The notes: a model not told the origin generated them from the letters alone. A stretch of 17,225 nt of DNA from JAMLIN01 sp041676645 (GCA_041676645.1 JBAYRO010000064.1:1-17225); one strand, 5' to 3'; shown: positions 1 to 7,794, numbered from the stretch's first letter. Made by a program: numbers and translations.

Positions 1-1
1 A

Positions 2-220
2 CTCGGGCTGCGCGCCGATGCCGCCGGGCTGCTGCCGGCGGCCAACCTGCTGGTGGGCGATGGCTGGATGCTCGTCGTGCCGCGCAGTCGCGAGCGCTTC
101 GAAGGCATATCGATCAATTCGCTCTCGTATGGCGGCGCGATCTTCGTGCGCCACATCGAGCAGATCGACATCGTCCGCAACGTGGGCCCGCTACACCTGC
201 TTGCCGACGTGGGTTGCTAG
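2..220 (+). CDS. ATP adenylyltransferase (Ap4A phosphorylase) family, C-terminal 72 residues only
   Basis: This is the 3' end of a gene that begins before the window. The plus-strand frame entering at base 2 stays open to TAG at 218-220. The protein end contains WMLVVPRSRERFEGISINS, followed by a segment ending RNVGPLHLLADVGC. That pattern, a Trp-Met-hydrophobic-Val-Pro strand then EGISxNSL, is what I know from the C-terminal domain of bacterial ATP adenylyltransferases, also called Ap4A phosphorylases, which cleave diadenosine tetraphosphate with phosphate to ATP and ADP. The catalytic HIT-like region lies outside the window, so activity cannot be judged. The gene converges on the lipoate-ligase-like gene and their ends overlap by 30 bases. 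The assignment rests on motif memory alone. Confidence 0.7.
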   Translation, partial: LGLRADAAGLLPAANLLVGDGWMLVVPRSRERFEGISINSLSYGGAIFVRHIEQIDIVRNVGPLHLLADVGC

Positions 221-904
221 GGCGGCGGCAAAGGCCGCCGGATCGACCGGTCGGCCGGCGATCTCGCTGGCGCACACCGTCTGCCGGCCGAGCGCCGCGG
301 CATCCGGCGATTCGCCGAGGGCATCGGCAAGCAGCCGCCAGTCGGGCAGCGTGACCAGGGTGCCGGCCACCAGCAGCACACCGTGGCGGCCGCGCTTCTG
401 GGCGAAGCCCGAGAGCTTGCGGCCATCGGTCGAGACCACCTCCCAGGGGGCGAGGCCGCCGAAGCAGGCCCAGCCGATATCCGTCGCACGTCGCTCGGCG
501 GCGCTGGCGCGCAGCTCCTCGGGGCTGACGAGCCGGGCGTCCACGCCAAGCATCGCGAGCGCCCGCAGATGGATGTCGCCCAGCCAGCGATAGCTGTCAT
601 GGACCCGCTGCGCGGCGCCCGGATGGCCGTGGGGCAAGGCCACCGACAGGCTGACGAAGCCCGGCCCCACCAGCACCGCCCCGCCGCCGGAATCGCGCAC
701 GAGCACGTCGAAGCCAGCGCCGACCCGTTCACGAACGGCGTCGAGCCGCGCGCGCTGCGAAACCCCCAGCACGATCGCCGGTCGGGCATAGCGCCAGACC
801 CGGAAGGCGGGCCGCGGCGCATCGGCCTCGAGGTGTCGACGATTCCAGTCCTGTTCGATGGCAGCGGCATCCGGCGTCGGCGCCGGCGAAAAACTCGAGC
901 CCAA
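191..904 (-). CDS. Lipoate-protein ligase A family (BPL/LplA catalytic fold) protein
   Basis: The family attaches lipoate or octanoate to carrier lysines, or transfers octanoyl groups, in the cytoplasm. The protein shows the family hallmarks in order: WRYARPAIVLG, then RDSGGGAVLVGPG (the Gly-rich lipoyl-AMP loop), then GRKLSGFAQKR, which holds the expected catalytic-type lysine. With the TTG start at 904-902 it has 237 residues, and the first motif begins about 37 residues in, as in E. coli LplA. The frame stays open upstream to 1036, but that extension is Ser/Arg-rich and unlike the family, so I exclude it. No ATG lies between the upstream frame's stop at 909 and the first conserved block. 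The TTG sits two codons after that stop, so translation may be coupled to it. A frameshift fusion is the alternative. Exact substrate and subfamily (LplA, LipM or LipL type) are not resolved. Confidence 0.75.
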   Translation of the reverse strand: MGSSFSPAPTPDAAAIEQDWNRRHLEADAPRPAFRVWRYARPAIVLGVSQRARLDAVRERVGAGFDVLVRDSGGGAVLVGPGFVSLSVALPHGHPGAAQRVHDSYRWLGDIHLRALAMLGVDARLVSPEELRASAAERRATDIGWACFGGLAPWEVVSTDGRKLSGFAQKRGRHGVLLVAGTLVTLPDWRLLADALGESPDAAALGRQTVCASEIAGRPVDPAAFAAALATHVGKQV

Positions 905-908
905 GGCC

Positions 909-1007
909 TCAGCCCCCCGACGGTGCGATCTCGGCGATCCTGCGAAAGACACCGATATCGGGCGGGACGCTGGCGTTGACGATGAAGAGATGGGTCGCGA
1001 TCGGCAT
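909..1007 (-). CDS. 32-residue reading frame with strong RBS upstream of the lipoate-ligase gene
   Basis: An AAGGAGG Shine-Dalgarno sequence lies four bases before ATG at 1007-1005. The frame reads MPIATHLFIVNASVPPDIGV and ends SGG-TGA at 911-909. I recognise no family. The stop is preceded by a run of six G. Removing one G would join this frame to the lipoate-ligase frame and give one protein of about 271 residues. It could be a leader peptide that couples translation of the next gene, the true N-terminus separated by a real or sequencing frameshift, or a chance frame. The strong RBS argues for translation. It lies 50 bases after the NADH dehydrogenase stop on the same strand, so the three frames may share a transcript. 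Confidence 0.4.
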   Translation of the reverse strand: MPIATHLFIVNASVPPDIGVFRRIAEIAPSGG

Positions 1008-1057
1008 GGCGCCTCCTTCTTGGAATGGTCCGGCAAGCCCGGCCCTCTCGCAAGTCG

Positions 1058-2359
1058 TCAGTGCAGCTTCACCTGCGGGGTGGCGCGGCGCACCAGGAAG
1101 CGGGCGATCGCGAGCACGCCGGTGCGGACCGAGCCGAGCACCGCCTGGTGATGCATCAGGTGCAGGCTGGTGTACATGATGCGAGCGACCAGGCCCTGCA
1201 CGAACCAGGTCGAGCGGAACAGATTGCCCATGAGATTGCCGACCGAATCGCGCGTGCCGATCGAAACCAGCGAACCGTAGTCACGGTAGACATAGCGCCC
1301 ATGGGGCGCGCCACGGTCGCCGCGGGCACGCGCCACCAGCGCCTTGTACAGGAAGCTTGCCTGCTGGTGGGCGGCCTGGGCGCGCGGCGGCACCGGCGTG
1401 CCATCGGGCGACACGAAGAAGGCGCAGTCGCCCAGCGCGAACACCGAATCATGTCCCACCACCCGCAGGTCGGGGCCGACCTCGATCGCACCATTGCGCG
1501 CGGTCCGCAGGCCGAGCGTGCCGAGAAGCTCCGGGGCCTTGATGCCGGCGGCCCAGACGACGAGGTCGGCCGGAAAGCGCCGGCCCTGCGCATCGACCAC
1601 CTCGCTCTCCGTGATCTCGGTAACCCGGCAGCCAGTCTCGATGCGCACCTGGCGCTCGCCCAGCAGCGCCGCGGCGGCCTTCGACACCTTCTCCGGCAGC
1701 GGCGCGAGGATGCGGTCCGCACCCTCGAGCAGGGTGATCCGGACATCGTGCACCGGATCGATGCGACGGAATCCGTAGTGGGAGTGCACGACGCTCGCCT
1801 CGCGCAACTCGGCGGCAAGCTCCACCCCGGTGGCGCCGGCGCCGATGATCACGATATCGACCGCCGCCTCCACATCCGCGGCCCGGTGCCGTTCGGCCGC
1901 GACCAGCAGCTTGAGCATCGCCAGCCGGAAGGCCTCGGCATCGGCGGGGGAATTCAGCGACACCGTGTGCTCGGCCGCGCCCGACACACCGAAGTAGTTC
2001 GAGGTGCTGCCCACCGCGATCACCAGCACGTCGTACGGAACCTGGCGCGACGGAACCAGCACGTCGCCGGTTTCGTCGTGGACCGCCGCCACCGACACCT
2101 CGCGCGCGACGGCATCGAGCCCGATCATCGCGCCGAACACGAAGCGAAAACCGTTGTCGTGGGCAAGCATCTCGTAGGAGAGGCCCTCCTGGTGGATGTC
2201 GAGCGTACCGGCCGCCACCTCGTGCAGGGACGGCTTCCAGACATGGAAGAGATGCTGGTCGACCAGGGTGACCGCATCACGGCCCAACTTGCGGCCGAGC
2301 TTGCAGGCAAGCTCGAGGCCGCCGGCGCCGCCTCCGACGATCACGGTGTGTTCGCTCAT
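1058..2359 (-). CDS. ndh: Type II NADH:quinone oxidoreductase (NDH-2)
   Basis: This single-subunit FAD enzyme passes electrons from NADH to quinone at the inner membrane face without pumping protons. The 433-residue product, close to the 434 of E. coli Ndh, has an N-terminal FAD-binding GGGAGG at 9-14, a second dinucleotide site GAGATG at 173-178, the FAD-contacting FALGDCA, and the AQAAHQQA segment that lines the quinone pocket in NDH-2. The hydrophobic, basic C-terminus (ARFLVRRATPQVKLH) fits membrane attachment. I chose ATG at 2359-2357 because the FAD motif follows within nine residues. The much longer open frame upstream runs antisense through the monooxygenase gene and is not coding. 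It is divergent from the monooxygenase gene and followed by the small frame and the lipoate-ligase gene. Confidence 0.9.
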   Translation of the reverse strand: MSEHTVIVGGGAGGLELACKLGRKLGRDAVTLVDQHLFHVWKPSLHEVAAGTLDIHQEGLSYEMLAHDNGFRFVFGAMIGLDAVAREVSVAAVHDETGDVLVPSRQVPYDVLVIAVGSTSNYFGVSGAAEHTVSLNSPADAEAFRLAMLKLLVAAERHRAADVEAAVDIVIIGAGATGVELAAELREASVVHSHYGFRRIDPVHDVRITLLEGADRILAPLPEKVSKAAAALLGERQVRIETGCRVTEITESEVVDAQGRRFPADLVVWAAGIKAPELLGTLGLRTARNGAIEVGPDLRVVGHDSVFALGDCAFFVSPDGTPVPPRAQAAHQQASFLYKALVARARGDRGAPHGRYVYRDYGSLVSIGTRDSVGNLMGNLFRSTWFVQGLVARIMYTSLHLMHHQAVLGSVRTGVLAIARFLVRRATPQVKLH

Positions 2360-2411
2360 GCAGGGTCCGCTGTAGTTCGGCCGGATCGGCCGGTGCCTCG
2401 AGTTTAAGGGG

Positions 2412-2441
2412 AACCCGAACCGTGCAAGGGCAACCCGAACC
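2412..2441. repeat. Direct repeat AACCCGAACC, 20-bp period, in divergent intergenic region
   Basis: AACCCGAACC occurs at 2412-2421 and again at 2432-2441, each followed by a GCAAGG (2424-2429 and 2447-2452). A 20-bp period places both copies on the same face of the helix. The pair lies between the divergent NADH dehydrogenase and monooxygenase genes and could be an operator. No regulator gene is visible in the window, so this is a candidate only. Confidence 0.3.
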
Positions 2442-2458
2442 CCGATGCAAGGCCTCCT

Positions 2459-2482
2459 GCACCGCCCGCCTGCGGACGGTGC
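2459..2482. promoter_or_regulatory. Imperfect palindrome upstream of the monooxygenase gene
   Basis: GCACCG (2459-2464), CCGC (2466-2469), GCGG (2472-2475) and CGGTGC (2477-2482) form a nearly symmetrical 24-bp element with one C/A mismatch per arm and a CT centre. It ends 57 bases before the monooxygenase ATG. It could be an operator or an mRNA hairpin. It has no T-run, so it does not look like an intrinsic terminator. I could not identify a convincing sigma-70 promoter beside it. Confidence 0.3.
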
Positions 2483-2539
2483 CCCTCGCGCCGACGGCCA
2501 GCCTGCGCCATACTGGACGCTGATCAACACAGGACACGC

Positions 2540-4267
2540 ATGAAGACCGACCCCGCAGGGGCCGGCATGGAGACAGGCATGGCGCGATCGGCGCAGGCGG
2601 ACTTCGAAGCAATCGTCATCGGCGCAGGTGTCGCCGGCATCTACCAGATCAAGCGGCTCGTCGACCTCGGCATCAGCGCCACGGTCCTCGAGGCGGCGCC
2701 GGACCTCGGCGGCACCTGGTACAACAACCGCTATCCGGGCGCCCGCTTCGACTCCGAGAGCTATACCTACGGCTACACCTTCTCGAAGGAAATCCTCGCC
2801 GAATGGCACTGGAAGGAGCACTTCTCGCCCCAGCCCGAGAACCTGCGCTACCTGAACTTCGTGGCCGAGCGGCTCGACCTGCGTCGCCACATGCAGTTCG
2901 GCTGCCGGGTCGAGTCGGCCCGCTTCGACGAGGCCGACGGCCTGTGGCGGCTGCAGGTGTCCGATGGCCGGGAACTCTCCTGCCGGTTCGTGATCATGGC
3001 GGTCGGCCTGCTCTCGACCCCCACCCTGCCGCGCATCCCGGGCCGCGAAAGCTTCCGCGGGCGCGCCTTCCATACCTTCGACTGGCCGCATGAGCCGCTC
3101 GAGCTGGCCGGCAAGCGGGTGGCGGTCATCGGCACCGGCGCCACCGCGATCCAGCTGATCCCGGAAGTCGCGAAGCAGGCGGCCCAGCTGACCGTGTTCC
3201 AGCGTCGGCCCAACTGGGCGGCGCCGCTCAACAACCGGCCGATCACCGCAGCGGAGATGGACGAGATCCGGGCGCGCTACGAGGAGATCTTCGCCACCTG
3301 CGATCGCTCGCCCTATGGCTTCGTGCATGAACCCGACCGCCGGGGTTTCCGGGAAGTGCCGCGCGAGGAGCGCATCGCCTTCTGGGACCGCCTCTACGAC
3401 GAGCCCGGTTTCGCGATCTGGCTGGCCAACTTCCTCGAGATCTTCAGCGACGAGGAAGCCAACGCCGAACTGTCCGAGTACCTCGCCGACCGCATCCGCG
3501 GCCGCGTCAAGGATCCGGCGCTGGCCGAGAAGCTGATTCCGCGCGACCACGGTTTCGGGGTGCAACGGGTGCCGATGGAATCCGGCTACTTCGAGGCCTA
3601 CAACCGCGACAACGTGCGCCTGGTCGACATCTCCGAGACACCGATCGAGCGGATCACCGAGCACGGCATCCGCACCAGCGCCGAAGAGCTGGAGTTCGAC
3701 ATCATCGTCTACGCCACCGGCTTCGACGCGATCACCGGCGCCTACGACCAGATCGACATCCGCGGCACCGACGGCGAAGCCCTGCGCGACAAATGGCGCG
3801 ACGGCCCCTCGACCTTCGTCGGGATGATGATCCACGGCTTCCCCAACCTGCTCATGCCCAACGGCCCGCAGAGCGGCTCGGCCTCGACCAACTATCCGCG
3901 CGGCATCGAGGTGGGGGTCGACTGGTGCACCCGGCTCATCGAGCACATGCGCGCACGCGGACTCGAGCGCGCCGAGCCGACCCGCGAGGCCGAGGAGCGC
4001 TGGACCGCGCATGTCGCCGAGATGTACCAGAAGCTGCTGATGCGCAAGGCGAAGAGCTGGTTCACCGGCTACAACTCCAACGTCGAAGGCCACGAGGCCG
4101 GCCGCATCCGCTACTTCATCTACAACGGCGGCATGCCGAAGTACCGCAAGATCATCGGCGGGATCGCGGACATGGGGTACGAGGGGGTGGTGTTCGATGG
4201 CGTCACGGCACCGCTGGAGCAGGCGGCCCGCCAGGCGCCCCTTGTCCCGGCAGGGCCGCTTCAGTAA
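2540..4267 (+). CDS. Type I Baeyer-Villiger (flavin-containing) monooxygenase
   Basis: This FAD- and NADPH-dependent enzyme class inserts one oxygen atom next to a carbonyl, turning ketones into esters or lactones. The 575-residue product has FAD-binding GAGVAG at 28-33, GGTWYNNRYPGAR just after it, the Baeyer-Villiger fingerprint FRGRAFHTFDWP at 172-183 (F, G, H, W and P all in place), NADP-binding GTGATA at 198-203, and YATGFDAITGAYD late in the protein. Length and motif order fit cyclohexanone and phenylacetone monooxygenase relatives. ATG at 2540 is preceded by AGGA nine bases upstream. ATGs at 2567 and 2579 are alternatives that would remove a non-conserved tail. It leads a same-strand group with an acyl-CoA synthetase and an MFS transporter, which suggests a catabolic role. 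The substrate cannot be read from sequence. Confidence 0.9.
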   Translation: MKTDPAGAGMETGMARSAQADFEAIVIGAGVAGIYQIKRLVDLGISATVLEAAPDLGGTWYNNRYPGARFDSESYTYGYTFSKEILAEWHWKEHFSPQPENLRYLNFVAERLDLRRHMQFGCRVESARFDEADGLWRLQVSDGRELSCRFVIMAVGLLSTPTLPRIPGRESFRGRAFHTFDWPHEPLELAGKRVAVIGTGATAIQLIPEVAKQAAQLTVFQRRPNWAAPLNNRPITAAEMDEIRARYEEIFATCDRSPYGFVHEPDRRGFREVPREERIAFWDRLYDEPGFAIWLANFLEIFSDEEANAELSEYLADRIRGRVKDPALAEKLIPRDHGFGVQRVPMESGYFEAYNRDNVRLVDISETPIERITEHGIRTSAEELEFDIIVYATGFDAITGAYDQIDIRGTDGEALRDKWRDGPSTFVGMMIHGFPNLLMPNGPQSGSASTNYPRGIEVGVDWCTRLIEHMRARGLERAEPTREAEERWTAHVAEMYQKLLMRKAKSWFTGYNSNVEGHEAGRIRYFIYNGGMPKYRKIIGGIADMGYEGVVFDGVTAPLEQAARQAPLVPAGPLQ

Positions 4268-4284
4268 TCTGCCGGCAGGGCCGC
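4247..4284 (+). repeat. 13-bp direct repeat across the monooxygenase stop codon
   Basis: CCGGCAGGGCCGC occurs at 4247-4259 inside the last codons of the monooxygenase and again at 4272-4284 after its stop codon (TAA, 4265-4267). The 25-bp period suggests a small tandem duplication. No function is evident. Confidence 0.4.
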
Positions 4285-4324
4285 CCACGAGAGGCGTCGG
4301 CCAGCATCCACCAAGGAGCGAGAC

Positions 4325-5956
4325 ATGCCAGAGAGCGCAGCGCGCGCCGCCGTCGCGGGACTTTCCTACGCCAGGGGCCAGGGCGAACCACCGATCCGTG
4401 ACCTCACCTTGGGCGAACTCCTTGCCTGGGCGGCCGAGACCACGCCGGACCGGGTCGCGCTCATCGCCGGCGTCGCCGACCCGGCCGCCCGCCGGCAGTG
4501 GACCTACGCCGAGCTGCATGCGCAGTCGCTGCGCACCGCGCGAGCCCTGCGCAGCCGCTTCGAGCCGGGCGAGCGGATCGCCGTCTGGGCGCCCAACGTA
4601 CCCCAGTGGCTCATGCTGGAGTTCGGCGCCGCCATGGCCGGCCTCGTGCTGGTCACGGTCAACCCGGGCTTCCGGGCCACCGAACTGGAGTACGTGCTCA
4701 AGCAGTCGCGATCGGCCGGCGTGTTCGTGCTGCCGAGCTTCCGGGGCAACCCGATGCTCGACACCGTCCGGCAGGTGGCGCCGAACTGTCCCGAGCTGCG
4801 CGAGATCATCGCGCTCGACACCTGGGAGGACTTCCTCGCTGCCGCCGACGGCACCACGGTGGCGCTGCCGACGGTGAAACCCGATGATCCGGTGATGATC
4901 CAGTACACCTCGGGCACCACCGGCTTCCCGAAGGGCGCGCTGCTGCACCATCGCGGCATCGTGAACAACGGCGCCCACACCCTGGACCGCCTGGGCATCG
5001 AGGATGGCTCGGTCACCCTGACCACGATGCCGCTCTTCCATACCGGCGGCTGCGTCCTGTGCGTGCTGGGAGCGGTAAGCAAGCGAGCCACGCAGGTCCT
5101 GGTGGAAGCCTTCGATCCCGGCCTCGTGCTGGAGCTGTTCCAGACCTATCGCATCAACGCCATGATGGGCGTGCCGACGATGCTCATCGCCATGACCGAG
5201 CACCCGAACTACGCCAGCACCGATCTTTCGTCGACCCGCGCGATCTGCTCCGGCGGCTCCACCGTGCCCGCGGCCCTGGTACGCAAGCTCGAGGACAAGC
5301 TCGGCGCGCCCTTCACCATCGTGTTCGGCCAGACCGAGTGCTCGCCCGTGGCCTCGATGACCCGCCCGAGCGACACCATCGAGGACAAGGCCGACACCAT
5401 CGGGCCGCCCATGCCGCATGTCGAGGTGAAGATCATCGATCCCGCCACCGGCGAAACCCTGCCCCATGGCCAGATCGGCGAATACTGCACCCGCGGCTAC
5501 CACGTCATGCTCGGCTACTTCGAGAACCCCGATGCCACCGCCGAGGCGATCGACGCCGAGGGCTGGCTACATACCGGCGACCTCTGCTCGATGGACGAGC
5601 GCGGCTACTGCACGGTCGAGGGGCGGCTCAAGGACATGATCATCCGCGGCGGCGAGAACATCTATCCGCGCGAGCTCGAGGAGCTGCTCTTCAAGCACCC
5701 GAGCGTCGGCGAAGTCGCCGTGGTCGGCCTGCCCGACGATCGCCTCGGCGAGACCGTCGCCGCCTTCGTGCGCCCGGCCGCCGGCGCCGCCATCGACCAG
5801 GACGAGCTCACCGCCTACGTGCGCGAGAACCTCTCGCCGCACAAGACGCCGAAGCAGTGGTTCGTCGTGGAGGCCTTCCCCATGACGGGCTCGGGCAAGA
5901 TCCAGAAGTTCCGGCTCAAGGAACAGTGGGAGAAGGGGGAGGTGAAGGCGGTCTGA
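4325..5956 (+). CDS. AMP-forming acyl-CoA synthetase (ANL superfamily)
   Basis: Members activate a carboxylic acid as acyl-AMP with ATP, then transfer it to CoA. The 543-residue product has the P-loop YTSGTTGFPKG at 194-204, the adenine-pocket GQTE motif, GWLHTGDL, the hinge GRLKDMIIRGGENIYPRE, and a C-terminal GSGKIQKFRL holding the catalytic lysine near 525. The closest general type is the medium/long-chain fatty-acid-CoA ligase group. The chain length or aromatic preference cannot be fixed. AAGGAG lies upstream of ATG 4325. It begins 57 bases after the monooxygenase, so both are probably on one transcript. A plausible role is activation of the acid released after Baeyer-Villiger oxidation and ester hydrolysis, though no esterase is present here. 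Confidence 0.9.
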   Translation: MPESAARAAVAGLSYARGQGEPPIRDLTLGELLAWAAETTPDRVALIAGVADPAARRQWTYAELHAQSLRTARALRSRFEPGERIAVWAPNVPQWLMLEFGAAMAGLVLVTVNPGFRATELEYVLKQSRSAGVFVLPSFRGNPMLDTVRQVAPNCPELREIIALDTWEDFLAAADGTTVALPTVKPDDPVMIQYTSGTTGFPKGALLHHRGIVNNGAHTLDRLGIEDGSVTLTTMPLFHTGGCVLCVLGAVSKRATQVLVEAFDPGLVLELFQTYRINAMMGVPTMLIAMTEHPNYASTDLSSTRAICSGGSTVPAALVRKLEDKLGAPFTIVFGQTECSPVASMTRPSDTIEDKADTIGPPMPHVEVKIIDPATGETLPHGQIGEYCTRGYHVMLGYFENPDATAEAIDAEGWLHTGDLCSMDERGYCTVEGRLKDMIIRGGENIYPRELEELLFKHPSVGEVAVVGLPDDRLGETVAAFVRPAAGAAIDQDELTAYVRENLSPHKTPKQWFVVEAFPMTGSGKIQKFRLKEQWEKGEVKAV

Positions 5957-5982
5957 AAACCGAAGCCGGTCCGGACTCCGAC

Positions 5983-7188
5983 ATGGCTGGGCCGGTGGCT
6001 GGCTGGCACGCGATCCCGCCGCGCTGGCGCGCCCTTATCCTGCTCAGCCTGGCCCGGCTCGCCATGGGCTTCCAGTTCCAGGCTGTCGGCGCGACCGGCA
6101 GCTCGATCCAGGCCGAGTACGGCGTGGACCTGACCTGGATCGGCTGGCTGATAGGGCTCTACCTTTTTCCCGGCATCGCGCTGGCGCTGCCCAGCGGCCT
6201 GCTGGGCGCGCGCTTTGGCGCCAAGCCAATCGCGCTCGCCGGCATGGCGCTGATGATGCTCGGCGGCCTTGCCTGCGCGTTCGCCGGCGACACCGCCATG
6301 CTTGCCACCGGCCGCCTGCTGTGCGGCGCGGGCGGCGTGCTGTTCAGCGTGATCGCCACCAAGATGATCGCCGACTGGTTCGCCGGGCATGAACTGGTGC
6401 TCGCGATGTCCATCCTGGTCAACACCTGGCCCATCGGCATCGCTCTCGCCCTGCTGACGCTCGGCGACGTCGCGGGCGCCCACGGCACCGGCGCCGCCTT
6501 CGGCATCACCGCGGTGGCGGCCGCCGCATCGCTCGCGCTGCTCGCTGTCGGCTATCGCTCACCGGGATCGGCCGCCGCCGAACGGGGCGCCGGCCTGGGC
6601 GCGCTGCAACGGCGTGAATGGCAGCTGCTGCTGATCACGGGCGCCGCCTGGATGGTCTTCAACGTCGTCTACGCAGCGCTCGCCGGCTTCCTGCCGCTGG
6701 TGATGATCGAGCAGGGCACCGATGCCACCCAGGCCAACCGGCTCACCGCCCTGATGACCCTGCTGATCATCGGCTCGGTGCCGGGCGGCGGCTGGCTCGC
6801 CGAACGCACCGGCCGACCCATCCTGATCGCGGTGGCGTCGCTGGCCCTGACCGCCACGGTGCTGGTCGCGATGCATGTCCATGGCCCCGGCGTCCCACTG
6901 CTGTTGGCGACCGGCCTGGTGATCGGGCTGCCCGTCGGCACCCTGATCGCAGCGCCAGCGCAGTTCCTGCGACCCGAGACCCGCGCGGTCGGGATGGGCG
7001 TGTTCCACACCATTTTCTATCTCGGCATGGGCGTACTGCCGGCGGCGATGGCCGCCGCCGCCCAGAGTCTGGGCTCGGTCAGCCATGTGCTGACGATCGG
7101 AGCGGCGATGGTAGTACTCACTGCCGGGCTGACCGGTCTCGCCGCATGGTGGGATTCGGCAAGCACCCGGACGCGTGCCATGGCTTGA
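5983..7188 (+). CDS. Major facilitator superfamily transporter
   Basis: The 401-residue product consists of about twelve hydrophobic segments in two halves, typical of MFS single-polypeptide carriers of the inner membrane. The loop after the second segment reads PSGLLGARFGAKP, a recognisable version of the MFS motif A (G-x-L-x-D/A-R-x-G-x-K/R), and the second half has an equivalent GGWLAERTGRP. The frame is open far upstream, but that part is antisense-type noise inside the synthetase gene. I chose ATG at 5983, 26 bases after the synthetase stop, because the first membrane segment begins about 15 residues later. Probably it is co-transcribed with the monooxygenase and synthetase and imports their substrate. 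Specificity is unknown. Confidence 0.85.
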   Translation: MAGPVAGWHAIPPRWRALILLSLARLAMGFQFQAVGATGSSIQAEYGVDLTWIGWLIGLYLFPGIALALPSGLLGARFGAKPIALAGMALMMLGGLACAFAGDTAMLATGRLLCGAGGVLFSVIATKMIADWFAGHELVLAMSILVNTWPIGIALALLTLGDVAGAHGTGAAFGITAVAAAASLALLAVGYRSPGSAAAERGAGLGALQRREWQLLLITGAAWMVFNVVYAALAGFLPLVMIEQGTDATQANRLTALMTLLIIGSVPGGGWLAERTGRPILIAVASLALTATVLVAMHVHGPGVPLLLATGLVIGLPVGTLIAAPAQFLRPETRAVGMGVFHTIFYLGMGVLPAAMAAAAQSLGSVSHVLTIGAAMVVLTAGLTGLAAWWDSASTRTRAMA

Positions 7189-7266
7189 TGGCACGAGAGT
7201 ACGGAGAGATCTTCCGTGTTAGACATAGTCCATTGGACCAAGTCCGTCAGCGAATGGGCTCTCGCC

Positions 7267-7512
7267 ATGAAAACCGTCAGCATCCATGAAGCCAAGACTC
7301 ATCTGTCCCGCCTGATCGAGGCGGCACTCGATGGGGAACCTTTCATCATCGCCAAGGCAGGCAAGCCATTGGTCAAGGTCGAAGCACTGGCAGCGCCGGC
7401 ACCGGTCGTTCCCGATCGGCTGAGTTTCCTCGCGTCCGAGTTCCAGATCCCCGACGATTTCGACACGATGGGCAACGAGGAAATCCTCGAGCAGTTCGGG
7501 CTCGACTATTGA
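7267..7512 (+). CDS. Phd/YefM-type antitoxin, apparently orphaned
   Basis: The 81-residue protein begins MKTVSIHEAKTHLSRLIEAA and continues IIAKAGKPLVKVEAL, the standard Phd/YefM fold that binds the operator DNA of its own locus, with a C-terminal tail that would neutralise a toxin. ATG at 7267 is the family-typical start. GTG at 7216 is possible but adds 17 non-conserved residues. The C-terminal tail (DDFDTMGNEEILEQFGLDY) is of the kind seen in partners of VapC PIN-domain RNases. The toxin gene that should overlap its stop is broken after eight codons, so there is nothing intact left to neutralise locally. It may survive as a trans-acting antitoxin or be decaying. Confidence 0.85.
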   Translation: MKTVSIHEAKTHLSRLIEAALDGEPFIIAKAGKPLVKVEALAAPAPVVPDRLSFLASEFQIPDDFDTMGNEEILEQFGLDY

Positions 7513-7532
7513 AGCGGCTGGTCGATACGCAT
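7509..7532 (+). pseudogene. VapC-like toxin remnant (first eight codons)
   Basis: Overlapping the antitoxin stop, TTG at 7509 opens LKRLVDTH, which matches the usual start of VapC PIN-domain toxins, where the aspartate in LLDTH is a catalytic residue. The reading then turns into CSARVVRTS, which is not VapC-like. From 7532 a different frame encodes part of a DUF1778 antitoxin. The toxin gene is therefore truncated at about 7532. The call rests on eight residues plus the expected position and overlap. Confidence 0.55.
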
Positions 7533-7759
7533 TGCTCGGCAAGAGTCGTTCGGACTTCATGCTCCAGGCCGCCTGCGATCAGGCGCAGGCCGTGGTGCTC
7601 GACCAGATCCTCTTCAGCCTGGACGCCGACAGGTTGAAGCAGTTCACTGCCCTGCTCGACGCACCGCCCAGCCCCAACCCGGGGCTCGAGCGTCTCATGG
7701 CCGTCAAGGCACCGCGGGACACCGACTCGACAAGAACGCCACCACCCGCAAGGCGGTAG
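7532..7759 (+). pseudogene. DUF1778 (TacA-like) antitoxin, C-terminal fragment
   Basis: The frame reads GKSRSDFMLQAACDQAQAVV, then LFSLDADRLKQFTALLDAPP and GLERLMAVKAP. This is the second half of the DUF1778 antitoxin family, which normally has an N-terminal ribbon-helix-helix DNA-binding part and is paired with a GNAT-acetyltransferase toxin that modifies charged tRNA. The N-terminal part is missing, since the upstream sequence is the VapC remnant, and no GNAT gene follows. Family members usually have Trp shortly after KAP; here the sequence continues RDTDSTRTPPPARR. No start codon with a convincing RBS is present. I regard it as a recombined remnant. The stretch 7513-7824 holds nothing else apart from the sodC leader. 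Confidence 0.7.
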
Positions 7760-7794
7760 CAGTTTCGTCTTGAACCGCGGTCATGCGACTTGCT

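Noticed and set aside
1058..5503. A 1481-codon open frame on the minus strand
   Set aside because: Only its last 433 codons (from 2359) encode a recognisable protein, NDH-2. The rest is antisense to the monooxygenase and acyl-CoA synthetase genes and is composition-driven.
5059..7188. A 709-codon plus-strand frame as one large protein
   Set aside because: Everything before 5983 is an Arg-rich out-of-frame reading of the acyl-CoA synthetase. The MFS protein starts at 5983.
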